Positions 21,486 through 29,656 of a stretch of 64,000 nt of DNA are shown piece by piece; the first letter of the stretch is position 1; each line of letters opens with the position of its first letter. The stretch is taken from positions 40,245 to 104,244 of the forward strand of contig NZ_LZMH01000046.1 of assembly GCF_001673635.1 (NCBI RefSeq), given 5' to 3'. The notes beneath the pieces are model-generated. The model ran no database searches, was not told where the DNA came from, and saw only the letters and a list, made by a program, of their open reading frames with translations. The stretch comes from Mycobacterium asiaticum. GTDB lineage: Bacteria > Actinomycetota > Actinomycetes > Mycobacteriales > Mycobacteriaceae. The translations under genes were made by a program, and so were the position numbers.

Positions 21486-22156
21486 ACATCGGTCTGAAAG
21501 CGCTCGCGTCGGGACTGGTCGGTCTGGCGTTGTTCGGTCTGGTCGTGTTTTATCCGGCCGGCACGCTGAACTATTGGCAAGGCTGGGTTTTCGTCGCGAT
21601 ATTCACTGTCGCCACGATCGCGCCAAGTGCCTACCTGGCTCGGACCAACCCGGCCGCCCTGCAACGGCGCATGCACGCCGGTCCGAAGGCTGAGACCAGG
21701 ACCGTCCAGAGATTCATCATCGTCGGAGCATTCGCGGCACTGTTCGCGATGATGGTTCTCAGCGCGCTCGATCACCGGTTCGGCTGGTCCTCGGTGCCCG
21801 CCGCAGTGACGGCGCTCGGCGACGTAATGGTCGCGGTGGGATTGTCCATCGGCATGCTGACGATCATCCAGAACAACTATGCGGCCGCGACCGTGACGGT
21901 GGAGGCCGGCCAGCACGTCGTCTCGACCGGCCTTTACGGCCACCTGCGCCACCCGATGTATTTCGGAAACATGATCCTGATGTTGGGGATTCCCTTGGCG
22001 CTGGGGTCCTACTGGGGGCTGGTGCTCTTCGTTCCCTCGCTGCTTGTTCTGGTTTTCCGCATCCGCGACGAAGAGCGGGCACTGGTGGAGGGGCTGAACG
22101 GTTACCGCGACTACACCCAGCGGGTGCGCTACCGACTGGTGCCGCACGTGTGGTGA
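21482..22156 (+). CDS. Isoprenylcysteine carboxyl methyltransferase-family membrane protein (Rv1216c-like)
   Basis: 224 residues with five likely membrane helices. The C-terminal part carries the ICMT/PEMT-type SAM site: GLYGHLRHPMYFGNMILMLG followed by RIRDEERALVEGLNGYRDYTQRVRYRLVP. Such enzymes methylate membrane-embedded substrates. It is translated in overlap with the efflux permease, so it belongs to the same TetR-controlled operon and may modify the same compound (inference). Confidence 0.88.
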   Translation: MNIGLKALASGLVGLALFGLVVFYPAGTLNYWQGWVFVAIFTVATIAPSAYLARTNPAALQRRMHAGPKAETRTVQRFIIVGAFAALFAMMVLSALDHRFGWSSVPAAVTALGDVMVAVGLSIGMLTIIQNNYAAATVTVEAGQHVVSTGLYGHLRHPMYFGNMILMLGIPLALGSYWGLVLFVPSLLVLVFRIRDEERALVEGLNGYRDYTQRVRYRLVPHVW

Positions 22157-22170
22157 TCACCACCACGTTC

Positions 22171-22183
22171 TAAGGTAACGGCG
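22171..22183 (+). promoter_or_regulatory. -10 element for leaderless hydrolase gene
   Basis: TAAGGT at 22171-22176, six bases, then GTG 22183. It suggests independent transcription of the hydrolase despite the 26-bp gap. Confidence 0.4.
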
Positions 22184-23862
22184 TGGCGCGAGACCCGTCA
22201 CCTGCCCTGGACCGGCCGTGGCATAGACCCGGCGCCCTGCGCTATGCGCGGGAGCGGATCCGCGGAATCGCCAAACCACCCGTTACCGTCACCGATCCCC
22301 CGACCTACCTGACCGTCGAGAGAGACGTCGAGGTGCCGACGCGCGACGGAACGGTGTTGCGTATCAATGTGTTCCGGCCGCACGACCACATCGCGCTGCC
22401 GGTGATCCTCAGTGTCCATCCCTATGGCAAAGACGAGCTGCCGAAGCGCCGTCGCAAGAAATGGGCGTTCTCTGCGCAGTACCGGGCGTTGCGTCAGCCC
22501 GCGTCCGTGCGCTTCTCTGCGCTCACCAGCTGGGAGGCGCCCGATCCGGCCTGGTGGACGGCTCGTGGCTTCGTCGTGGTAAATGCCGACTCCCGCGGCT
22601 GTGGACGCTCGGACGGAACCGGGAATCTGCTGTCCCGGCAGGAAGCCGAGGACACCTACGACTTGGTGCAGTGGTTGGCCGAACACCCGTGGAGCGACGG
22701 TCGGGTGCTCATGCTCGGGGTCTCGTATCTGGCCATCAGCCAGTACGCCGTCGCGGCGTTGCAGCCGCCGGCGCTGCGGGCGATCTGCCCGTGGGAAGGC
22801 TTCACCGACGCCTACCGCGACCTGACGTTTCCTGGCGGCGTGCGCGAATCCGGGTTCACCGGGATGTGGTCACGCGGCGTGCGGCGTCGCACCCGTCAGC
22901 AATACGACCTCGAGCAGATGCAGACCGAACACCCGCTGCGCGACGACTTCTGGCGCTCCGTCGCACCTGATCTGTCGGCAATCGAGGTGCCGATGCTGGT
23001 CTGTGGCAGCTTCTCGGACAACAACCTGCACAGCCGCGGCTCGATCCGGGCGTTCACAAACAGCGGCTCAAGCCATGCCCGGCTCTACACCCACCGGGGC
23101 GGCAAGTGGGCCACTTTCTACTCGGACGAAGCGCGGGACGAGCAGCTGCGCTTCTTTCGTGCCGTGCTGGACGGCGCGCCCGCGGGCCGCAGCGTCCGGC
23201 TGGAAGTGCGCGAAGACCGCGACACCGTCGTCGCGGTGCGCGAGGAGAACGAGTGGCCCCTTTCCCGCACCCACTGGCGGCCCCTGCACCTGGCCGGGGC
23301 CGGTCGGCTGGCCACCGATCCGCCCTCGGCTGCGGGCAGCATCACTTTCGATAGTCATTCTCGCGCTGCGGCTTTCAACTGGACGGTGCCTGAGGATATC
23401 GAGCTGACGGGTCCGATGGCGGCGCGATTGTGGGTGCAGCTGGATGGTTGCGAGGACGCGAATCTATTTGTCGGCGTGGAGAAGTGGCGCAACGGGCGGT
23501 ACGTCGAGTTCGAAGGGTCCTACGGTTATGGCCGCGACCGGGTGACCACCGGGTGGCAGCGAGTCCTGCTGCGCGAGTTGGATGCTGAGCTATCCAAGCC
23601 CTGGGATCCGGTGCCGGCGCTGAATCGCATCCAGCCCGTGAAGCCGGGCGAGGTGGTCGCGGTCGACGTGGCGCTGGGCCCGTCGGCGACGCTGTTTCGC
23701 GCCGGCGAACAACTGCGCCTGGTGGTTGCCGGCCGCTGGCTCTGGCCGCGCAACCCGTTGATCGGTCAATATCCTGCGGCCTACCCCGACCCGCCGCGCG
23801 GTCTGGTCACCCTGCGCTGGGGACGGCGCTACAACTCGCACCTGCTGGTCCCCCAGATATAG
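22183..23862 (+). CDS. CocE/NonD-family alpha/beta hydrolase (Rv1215c-like)
   Basis: 559 residues from GTG 22183. The N-terminal S15 peptidase-like alpha/beta hydrolase has the nucleophile elbow GVSYLA near residue 185, VVNADSRGCGRSDG upstream of it, and acid and His candidates in LVCGSFSDNNLHSRG and LYTHRGGKWA. The C-terminal ~200 residues are the X-Pro dipeptidyl-peptidase-like jelly-roll (FNWTVPEDIELTGPMAARLWV). Such enzymes cleave acyl esters or amides, for example cocaine esterase. The natural substrate is unknown. Its stop is directly followed by a long hairpin. Confidence 0.92.
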   Translation: MARDPSPALDRPWHRPGALRYARERIRGIAKPPVTVTDPPTYLTVERDVEVPTRDGTVLRINVFRPHDHIALPVILSVHPYGKDELPKRRRKKWAFSAQYRALRQPASVRFSALTSWEAPDPAWWTARGFVVVNADSRGCGRSDGTGNLLSRQEAEDTYDLVQWLAEHPWSDGRVLMLGVSYLAISQYAVAALQPPALRAICPWEGFTDAYRDLTFPGGVRESGFTGMWSRGVRRRTRQQYDLEQMQTEHPLRDDFWRSVAPDLSAIEVPMLVCGSFSDNNLHSRGSIRAFTNSGSSHARLYTHRGGKWATFYSDEARDEQLRFFRAVLDGAPAGRSVRLEVREDRDTVVAVREENEWPLSRTHWRPLHLAGAGRLATDPPSAAGSITFDSHSRAAAFNWTVPEDIELTGPMAARLWVQLDGCEDANLFVGVEKWRNGRYVEFEGSYGYGRDRVTTGWQRVLLRELDAELSKPWDPVPALNRIQPVKPGEVVAVDVALGPSATLFRAGEQLRLVVAGRWLWPRNPLIGQYPAAYPDPPRGLVTLRWGRRYNSHLLVPQI

Positions 23863-23924
23863 CGCGAGCAGACGCAAAAGCACCCTTTTGGTGCCCAGAT
23901 CGGGTGCTTTTGCGTCTGCTCGCG
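23863..23924. repeat. Perfect 23-bp inverted repeat (dispersed palindromic element) between convergent genes
   Basis: Arms at 23863-23885 and 23902-23924 are perfect reverse complements with a 16-nt loop. They begin CGCGAGCAGACGCAAAAG and end with its complement. The left arm starts right after the hydrolase stop. It probably terminates both the hydrolase and glgC transcripts. A diverged copy lies at 35297-35356. Confidence 0.9.
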
Positions 23925-23949
23925 GTGGGAGGTGACCACCTCACGGAGG

Positions 23950-25164
23950 CTAGATCCAGACGCCCTTGCCAACGGCGACGACGCCGCCGCTGCTGATCGC
24001 GAAGCGCTCCCGGTCTCGCTCGAGGTCGACGCCCACCATCTCCCCCGGGCCGACGACGACGTTCTTGTCCAGGATCGCGTGCCGCACCACGGCGCCGCGG
24101 CCGACCCGCGCCCCAGGCATGATCACGCTGCCCTCCACGATCGCGCCGTCGTCGACCACAACGTTGGACGACAGCACCGAGTTGCGCACCGAGGCCGCCG
24201 AAATGATGCTGCCGGCGCCCACCACGGACTCCTGGGCGGAACCGCCGTTGACGAACTTCGCCGGCGCCAGGTTCTCGGACTCCCCGCGGATCGGCCAGCG
24301 CTTGTTGTACAGGTTGAACACCGGGTGCACCGACACCAGGTCCATGTGGGCGTCATAGAACGCATCGAGGGTACCGACGTCGCGCCAGTAGGCCCGGTCG
24401 CGGTCGGTGGCGCCTGGCACCTCGTTGTCGCTGAAGTCATAGACGGCGGCCATCCCATCGGCGACCAGCCGAGGAATGATGTCCCCACCCATGTCGTGGT
24501 CGGAGTGGTCGTCGTCAGCGTCGGCACGAATCGCGTCGATCAGAACCTTGGTGGTGAAGATGTAGTTGCCCATCGACACGAAGGTGGCGGCCGGGTCATC
24601 GGGAGTCCCGGGCGGGTCGAGCGGCTTCTCGACGAAATTGCGGATCCGGCCCGATTCGTCGGCGTCGATGCAGCCGAACGCGGTCGCGTCGGCCCGCGGC
24701 ACCCGGATGCCCGCTACCGTTGCGCCGGCGCCACTGTCGATGTGGAACCGCACCATCTGCTCGGGATCCATCCGGTAGACGTGGTCGGCACCGAAAACGA
24801 CTATGTAGTCGGGGTCTTCGTCGTAGATCAGGTTGAGTGACTGGTAGATGGCGTCCGCGGAACCGGTGTACCAGCGGGGGCCGAGCCGTTGTTGGGCGGG
24901 CACCGGGGTGATGTACTCACCGGCTAGGCCCGACAACCGCCAGTTCTGGGAGATGTGACGGTCCAACGAGTGCGACTTGTACTGGGTGAGAACACAAATC
25001 CGCAGATAGCGGGCGTTGACGAGGTTGGACAGCACGAAGTCGATCAACCGGTATGCGCCGCCGAAGGGAACCGCGGGCTTGGCCCGGTCGGCCGTCAACG
25101 GATAGAGGCGCTTGCCCTCACCACCGGCCAGGACAATGCCCAGCACGTGTGGCGCTTCCCTCAT
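23950..25164 (-). CDS. glgC: Glucose-1-phosphate adenylyltransferase (ADP-glucose pyrophosphorylase)
   Basis: 404 residues from ATG 25164 ([15 protein letters not shown]), exactly the M. tuberculosis GlgC length; the longer open frame is rejected. It makes ADP-glucose from glucose-1-phosphate and ATP. The nucleotide-binding loop is [19 protein letters not shown]; the catalytic region includes [20 protein letters not shown] and [18 protein letters not shown]. The C-terminal ~120 residues are the left-handed beta-helix. It is divergent from glgM, whose enzyme uses its product. Confidence 0.97.
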   Translation of the reverse strand: MREAPHVLGIVLAGGEGKRLYPLTADRAKPAVPFGGAYRLIDFVLSNLVNARYLRICVLTQYKSHSLDRHISQNWRLSGLAGEYITPVPAQQRLGPRWYTGSADAIYQSLNLIYDEDPDYIVVFGADHVYRMDPEQMVRFHIDSGAGATVAGIRVPRADATAFGCIDADESGRIRNFVEKPLDPPGTPDDPAATFVSMGNYIFTTKVLIDAIRADADDDHSDHDMGGDIIPRLVADGMAAVYDFSDNEVPGATDRDRAYWRDVGTLDAFYDAHMDLVSVHPVFNLYNKRWPIRGESENLAPAKFVNGGSAQESVVGAGSIISAASVRNSVLSSNVVVDDGAIVEGSVIMPGARVGRGAVVRHAILDKNVVVGPGEMVGVDLERDRERFAISSGGVVAVGKGVWI

Positions 25165-25247
25165 GAGGTCAAACCTATCGGCAGCCGCAAACAGCTGCCA
25201 CCCGCAGCCCCTGATCACCCGCGATGCGGGCTCTACTGCTCGCAAAC

Positions 25248-25260
25248 TAACGTGCGGGTA
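25248..25260 (+). promoter_or_regulatory. -10 element for leaderless glgM
   Basis: TAACGT at 25248-25253, six bases, then ATG 25260. Confidence 0.45.
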
Positions 25261-26423
25261 TGCGGGTGGCGATGATGACTCGGGAATACCCTCCGGAGGT
25301 CTACGGCGGGGCCGGTGTACACGTCACCGAACTGGTAGCCCAACTACGCAAGCTGTGTGCGGTCGACGTGCATTGCATGGGTGCCGACCGCTCAGGTGCC
25401 GTCGCGCACCAGCCCGACCCGCGGCTGCGCAACGCCAACGCGGCGTTGTCGACGCTGTCGGCGGATCTGGTGATGGCCAATGCCGCGAGCGCGGCGACCG
25501 TCGTGCATTCCCACACCTGGTACACCGGCCTGGCCGGGCATCTGGCCAAGTTGCTCTTCGGCATCCCGCATGTGCTGACCGCACACTCACTGGAGCCGAT
25601 GCGGCCGTGGAAGGCGGAGCAACTCGGTGGCGGCTATCAGGTGTCCTCGTGGGTGGAGAACACCGCGGTGCTGGCCGCCGATGCGGTCATCGCCGTCAGC
25701 TCCGGCATGCGCGACGACATCCTGCGCGTCTATCCGACGCTGGATCCCAATGTGGTGCACGTGATCCGCAACGGCATCGACACCGAAGTCTGGCATCCCG
25801 CCGGCCCGGTTCGCACCGGATCGGTGCTGGCCGAGCTCGGGGTCGACCCGCGCCGGCCGGTGGTCGCCTTCGTCGGGCGAATCACCCGACAGAAGGGGGT
25901 CTCCCACCTGGTGGCGGCCGCGCACCACTTCAGCCCGGACATCCAGCTGGTGTTGTGCGCGGGTGCGCCTGACACCCCTGAAATCGCCGAGGAGGTGCGC
26001 TCCGCGGTGGCGGGACTGGCCCGCACCCGCACCGGCGTGTTCTGGGTGCGCGACATGCTGCCAATCGGCAAGTTGCGCGAAATACTCTCGGCCGCAACGG
26101 TATTCGTATGTCCGTCGGTGTACGAACCGCTGGGCATCGTCAACCTGGAGGCGATGGCCTGCGCGACTGCGGTGGTGGCCTCCGACGTCGGTGGCATCCC
26201 CGAGGTGGTCGCTGACGGCGTCACCGGCTCACTGGTGCACTACGACGCGGACTTCCCCGACGCCTACGAGGCCAGGCTGGCGGAGGCGGTCAACGCCTTG
26301 GTGGCCGATCCCGCACGGGCACAGCAATACGGCCACGCCGGACGTCAGCGTTGTATCGAGGAGTTCTCCTGGACGCACATCGCCGAGCAGACGCTGGACA
26401 TCTACCGGAAGGTGCGCATGTAG
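25260..26423 (+). CDS. glgM: Alpha-maltose-1-phosphate synthase GlgM
   Basis: 387 residues, same length as M. tuberculosis GlgM (Rv1212c). It is a GT-B glycosyltransferase that joins ADP-glucose to glucose-1-phosphate to make maltose-1-phosphate, the donor for GlgE. Seen in the sequence: [20 protein letters not shown] at the N-terminus, donor-site [29 protein letters not shown], and the E-x7-E motif [20 protein letters not shown]. Together with glgC it feeds the alpha-glucan and capsule pathway, which meets trehalose metabolism. Confidence 0.96.
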   Translation: MRVAMMTREYPPEVYGGAGVHVTELVAQLRKLCAVDVHCMGADRSGAVAHQPDPRLRNANAALSTLSADLVMANAASAATVVHSHTWYTGLAGHLAKLLFGIPHVLTAHSLEPMRPWKAEQLGGGYQVSSWVENTAVLAADAVIAVSSGMRDDILRVYPTLDPNVVHVIRNGIDTEVWHPAGPVRTGSVLAELGVDPRRPVVAFVGRITRQKGVSHLVAAAHHFSPDIQLVLCAGAPDTPEIAEEVRSAVAGLARTRTGVFWVRDMLPIGKLREILSAATVFVCPSVYEPLGIVNLEAMACATAVVASDVGGIPEVVADGVTGSLVHYDADFPDAYEARLAEAVNALVADPARAQQYGHAGRQRCIEEFSWTHIAEQTLDIYRKVRM

Positions 26424-26446
26424 CGCGCTCCGATGGCCGGGTGGGG

Positions 26447-26614
26447 CTAGCTGGTGACGCCCTTGAGCTCGTCGCCCAGCGCGGCGGCTTCGTCGGGCGT
26501 CAGCTCGACGACGAGGCGCCCACCACCTTCGAGTGGTACCCGCATTACGATGCCGCGCCCCTCCTTGGTTGCTTCTAGTGGACCGTCGCCAGTCCGGGGC
26601 TTCATCGCCGCCAT
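26447..26614 (-). CDS. DUF3117 small protein (Rv1211-like)
   Basis: 55 residues from ATG 26614 (MAAMKPRTGDGPLEATKEG), preceded by a strong GGAGGGAG site that decides the start. The frame stays open further upstream, and M. tuberculosis annotation uses a longer form. DUF3117 is a highly conserved actinobacterial protein of unknown function, with the core RGIVMRVPLEGGGRLVVELTPDEAAALGDEL. It is soluble and acidic, and convergent with glgM (23-bp gap). Confidence 0.88.
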   Translation of the reverse strand: MAAMKPRTGDGPLEATKEGRGIVMRVPLEGGGRLVVELTPDEAAALGDELKGVTS

Positions 26615-26791
26615 CGAGTGCTCCCTCCAGATTCGAGCTGGCCCGCGCCTGCGGACCTGGTCGGCGCCGAGCATGCCCCGCCAGCGGATTCCCAGCCATA
26701 CCCGACATTGAACTGCCAAATCACGCCTCTATTGTTCCCTATCCGGGTTGGCACGTGCACAAAGACCCGCTTCTGGGGCGATTCGGGCCAG

Positions 26792-27373
26792 TCAACGAAC
26801 GGCCGGCTGCACCCAGCAGCCGCTGATGTGGTCGTCGACCATGCCGGTGGCCTGCATCAACGCGTAGGCGGTGGTCGGCCCCACGAACCGGAAGCCGCGC
26901 CGTTTGAGCTCACGTGCCATGGCTTTCGATTCGGCACTCGCCGAGGGGATTTCGGACAGGTCAGCGAACCTGGGCCGCGGTGCCGGCGCAAAGGACCACA
27001 GCAGGTCGGACAGGTCTTGCGGCGATCCGAGCTCCGCGGCCGCGCGTGCGTTGGCGATCGTCGCCTCGATCTTGGCCCGGTTGCGCACGATGCCGGGATC
27101 GGCCAGCAGTCGTTGCACGTCGGCGTCGGTGAAGCCGGCGACCGTCTCGATGTCGAAGTGGTGGAAAGCCTGCCGGAAATTCTCTCGTTTTCGCAGGATG
27201 ATCAGCCACGACAGGCCGCTCTGGAACGCCTCCAGACTCATCCGCTCGAACAGCGCGACCCCATCGCGCAGCGGTTGGCCCCATTCGGTGTCGTGATAGG
27301 TGCGGTACAGGTCCGCGTCGGGACCCGGGCGGACCACCGCCCAGCCGCAGCGCACCAGGCCGTCGTCGCTCAT
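26792..27373 (-). CDS. tagA: DNA-3-methyladenine glycosylase I
   Basis: 193 residues, usual Tag length. It removes 3-methyladenine from alkylated DNA. The TAG zinc ligands are visible: the N-terminal C-G-W (RCGWAV), H in TYHDTEWG, and the C-terminal H and C in VDDHISGCWVQP. The helix-hairpin-helix region and LSWLIILRKRENFRQAF are typical. GTG or ATG at 27373 overlaps the DivIVA-like stop by 4 bp, so the two are coupled. Confidence 0.94.
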   Translation of the reverse strand: MSDDGLVRCGWAVVRPGPDADLYRTYHDTEWGQPLRDGVALFERMSLEAFQSGLSWLIILRKRENFRQAFHHFDIETVAGFTDADVQRLLADPGIVRNRAKIEATIANARAAAELGSPQDLSDLLWSFAPAPRPRFADLSEIPSASAESKAMARELKRRGFRFVGPTTAYALMQATGMVDDHISGCWVQPAVR

Positions 27374-27738
27374 GTGGGGCCGGACCGCTCTTGCACGACG
27401 CTCTCCTCGTCGGGCACCGGCGCGTCGTCGCTGTCGAGGTGGAGGTCAGGCCCGTTTTGGTGTGTCGCCGCCAGTTCCTCCCGCAGCCGCTCCAGCTCAG
27501 CGCCGAGGCGGGCCAGCACCCAGTCGACCTCGGTGGTGTTGTAGCCCCGGAAGACCTGGGTGAACTTCACGGCCTCGACGTCTGCGCCGGTGATGCCGAA
27601 CGCGGGCAGCACCGTGGCCGTCGTGGCCCGCGGCAGGGGCGGCAGCTGCTCGCCGCGACCGAACAGCAAACTCGCCGCACCGAACAGCACGGTCGCGACC
27701 AAGATCAGAACCACCAGGTAAAGCAACACCAACGCCAC
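27370..27738 (-). CDS. Small membrane protein with DivIVA-like domain (Rv1209-like)
   Basis: 122 residues: one N-terminal membrane helix (MALVLLYLVVLILVATVLFG), then a DivIVA-type segment AVKFTQVFRGYNTTEVDWVLARL with the FxxxxRGY motif seen in Wag31, a short coiled coil (AELERLREELAAT) and an acidic tail. DivIVA-motif proteins sense membrane curvature at poles and septa. It lies 36 bp after gpgS and is translationally coupled to tagA. The exact role is unknown. Confidence 0.88.
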   Translation of the reverse strand: MALVLLYLVVLILVATVLFGAASLLFGRGEQLPPLPRATTATVLPAFGITGADVEAVKFTQVFRGYNTTEVDWVLARLGAELERLREELAATHQNGPDLHLDSDDAPVPDEESVVQERSGPT

Positions 27739-27774
27739 GGGGACGATCTTGCCCTACGGCACTGACACGGGTAC

Positions 27775-28728
27775 TCAAGCAGGCCGAAGCACGCTCATCG
27801 GCGGCCGGTCGGCCAACGACACCGGCAAGGTGTGCTGGGTGTAGCCGTCCGGGACCGGGAAGAACTGGGTGAGCCCGACACCTGAGTCCGGAATGCCGCA
27901 CCGCGACAGCAAGGTGGCGATCACCTGCCGGCTCATGGCGCCCAGTTCCTCCAGCGGCCGGTTGCGGTGGGCTCGCACACCCAGGTTGACCTGAGCGATC
28001 GCGTCCAGGCCCAACCGGTCGAAGGTGTCCACCAGCAGGCCGATCTCGACGCCGTAACCGGGCGCGAACGGCAGGGACGTGAGCAGCTCGCGGGTGGCGG
28101 CGTACTCCCCGCCCAAGGGCTGCAGCACGCAGCCCAGCTCCGGTCGCAGCGCCGCCAGCAGGGGCCGCGCCACCAACTCGGTCACCCGGCCACCCCCGGT
28201 CGCGCCGGCGCCGCCGCTCGCGTCGGCGACGTTCAGCGGGCGCCGGTAGAAGCCCTTGACCAGGTGAATGCCCTCGCCGGTGAGCAGCGGGCCGACCAGG
28301 TACGGCACGAACATCGGGTGCGGGTTGATCAGGTCGGAGTCGATGAACACCACAATGTCGCCGCTGGTGGCCGCCAGGGAGCGCCACAGCGCCTCGCCCT
28401 TGCCCGGCCGGGTCGGGACCTCGGGCACGGCCTGCTCGCGGCTGACGACGCGTGCGCCGGCCGCGATCGCGCGGATCTCGGTGTCGTCGGTGGAGCCCGA
28501 ATCCAGCACGATCAACTCGTCAACCAACCCGTCCACCAGGGGTGAGACGCTGTCGATGACGGAAGCGACGGTCTCTTCCTCGTTGAGCGCGGGCAACACC
28601 ACCGAGATCGTGCGGCCGGCCTTGGCCGCGACCAGTTCACTGATCGTCCAGCGCGGCCGATTCCAGCTGCGTTCGGCCAGCCAGGAGCCATTGATCACAT
28701 CACCGGTGAACAGTTCCGATGCCGTCAT
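27775..28728 (-). CDS. gpgS: Glucosyl-3-phosphoglycerate synthase GpgS
   Basis: 317 residues from ATG 28728 (MTASELFTGD), overlapping the folP2 stop by 4 bp; the longer open frame is a folP2 shadow. GT81 retaining glycosyltransferase that transfers glucose from UDP-glucose to 3-phosphoglycerate, the first step to the methylglucose lipopolysaccharides that modulate fatty-acid synthase. Motifs: SVVLPALNEEETVASVIDS, DSGSTDDTEIRAIA, and the metal-binding DSD in FIDSDLINPHPMFVPYLVG. About seven residues shorter than M. tuberculosis GpgS, in the N-terminal and final segments. Confidence 0.96.
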   Translation of the reverse strand: MTASELFTGDVINGSWLAERSWNRPRWTISELVAAKAGRTISVVLPALNEEETVASVIDSVSPLVDGLVDELIVLDSGSTDDTEIRAIAAGARVVSREQAVPEVPTRPGKGEALWRSLAATSGDIVVFIDSDLINPHPMFVPYLVGPLLTGEGIHLVKGFYRRPLNVADASGGAGATGGGRVTELVARPLLAALRPELGCVLQPLGGEYAATRELLTSLPFAPGYGVEIGLLVDTFDRLGLDAIAQVNLGVRAHRNRPLEELGAMSRQVIATLLSRCGIPDSGVGLTQFFPVPDGYTQHTLPVSLADRPPMSVLRPA

Positions 28729-29600
28729 GCGAGCCCCCTCACCGTGCGCTTCGGCGGACGCATCCCCTGGATCGAGGCCACCATCTCCAGCACCCGGCGG
28801 GTCGCCGCCACCTGATGCACCCGAAACATGCGCGCGCCGGCGGCAGCCGCCAGCGCGGTCGCTGCCAGCGTTCCCTCGAGCCGTTCGGTCACGTCCACGC
28901 CAAGAGTCTCCCCGACGAAGTCCTTGTTGCTCAAAGCCATGAGCAAAGGCCACCCGGTCTTAACAAGATCGTCCACGTGCCGCAACAGCAGCAGCCCGTG
29001 GAAGCTGTTCTTCCCGAAATCGTGGGCCGGATCGATCAACACCCGATCGCGGGCAACTCCGACCGCGACGGCCCGCTCGGCAGCGGTTGTGACCTGGCGA
29101 ATCACGTCGTCCACCACCCCGCGGGTAGTCGTACCGTAACTCACCCGGAACGGCCGCGTACGCGGTAACGCTCCGCCGGTGTGCGCGCACACCAGGCCCG
29201 CGCCGAACTCGGCCGCCACTTCCTGCAGTCGGGGGTCGACCCCTCCCCAGGTGTCGTTGATGATGTCGGCGCCCGCCGCGCAGGCCAGTTTGGCCACCTC
29301 GGAGCGCCAGGTGTCGACGCTGATCAGTTGCTGGGGGTAGGCGTCGCGCAGCCATTCGACGAACGGCACCAGGCGTGCGACCTCGGTATCGGTGTCGACG
29401 TGCTCGCCGGGGCCGGCCTTGACTCCACCGATGTCGATCACGTCGGCGCCTTCGGCGACGGCCCGGTGGACCGCCTCGCGGGCGGCCCCGTCGGCGAACG
29501 TCGCACCCCGGTCGAAGAACGAGTCCGGGGTGCGGTTGACGATCGCCATGATCAGCGCGCGATCGCTCGCGACTGGGCGACCGCACAGAGTTGCCTGCAC
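28725..29600 (-). CDS. folP2: Dihydropteroate synthase-like protein FolP2
   Basis: 291 residues from GTG 29600. TIM-barrel of the DHPS family: LIMAIVNRTPDSFFDRGATF, GADVIDIGGVKAGPGE, ISVDTWRSEVAKLA, IINDTWGG, LIDPAHDFGKN. FolP2 of M. tuberculosis and M. leprae lacks dihydropteroate synthase activity as I recall. Two differences from true DHPS are visible here: VNRTPDSF in place of VNVTPDSF, and GGVKAGPGE where GGxSTRPG is usual. Its position between fadD6 and gpgS suggests another, unknown function. Confidence 0.93.
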   Translation of the reverse strand: MQATLCGRPVASDRALIMAIVNRTPDSFFDRGATFADGAAREAVHRAVAEGADVIDIGGVKAGPGEHVDTDTEVARLVPFVEWLRDAYPQQLISVDTWRSEVAKLACAAGADIINDTWGGVDPRLQEVAAEFGAGLVCAHTGGALPRTRPFRVSYGTTTRGVVDDVIRQVTTAAERAVAVGVARDRVLIDPAHDFGKNSFHGLLLLRHVDDLVKTGWPLLMALSNKDFVGETLGVDVTERLEGTLAATALAAAAGARMFRVHQVAATRRVLEMVASIQGMRPPKRTVRGLA

Positions 29601-29622
29601 GGTTCCATAGTGCCTGGATGTG

Positions 29623-29651
29623 CGCGGGCCCTCGAAATCGTGGTGCCCGCG
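29623..29651 (-). terminator. Hairpin after fadD6
   Basis: CGCGGGC (29623-29629) and GCCCGCG (29645-29651) form a perfect 7-bp stem with a 15-nt loop, 5 bp past the fadD6 stop and before folP2. No T-tract. Confidence 0.45.
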
Positions 29652-29656
29652 GTTAG

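Noticed and set aside
28729..28953. 75-residue N-terminal extension of GpgS
   Set aside because: It is the folP2 3' end in another frame; ATG 28728 gives the family length and an ATGA overlap.
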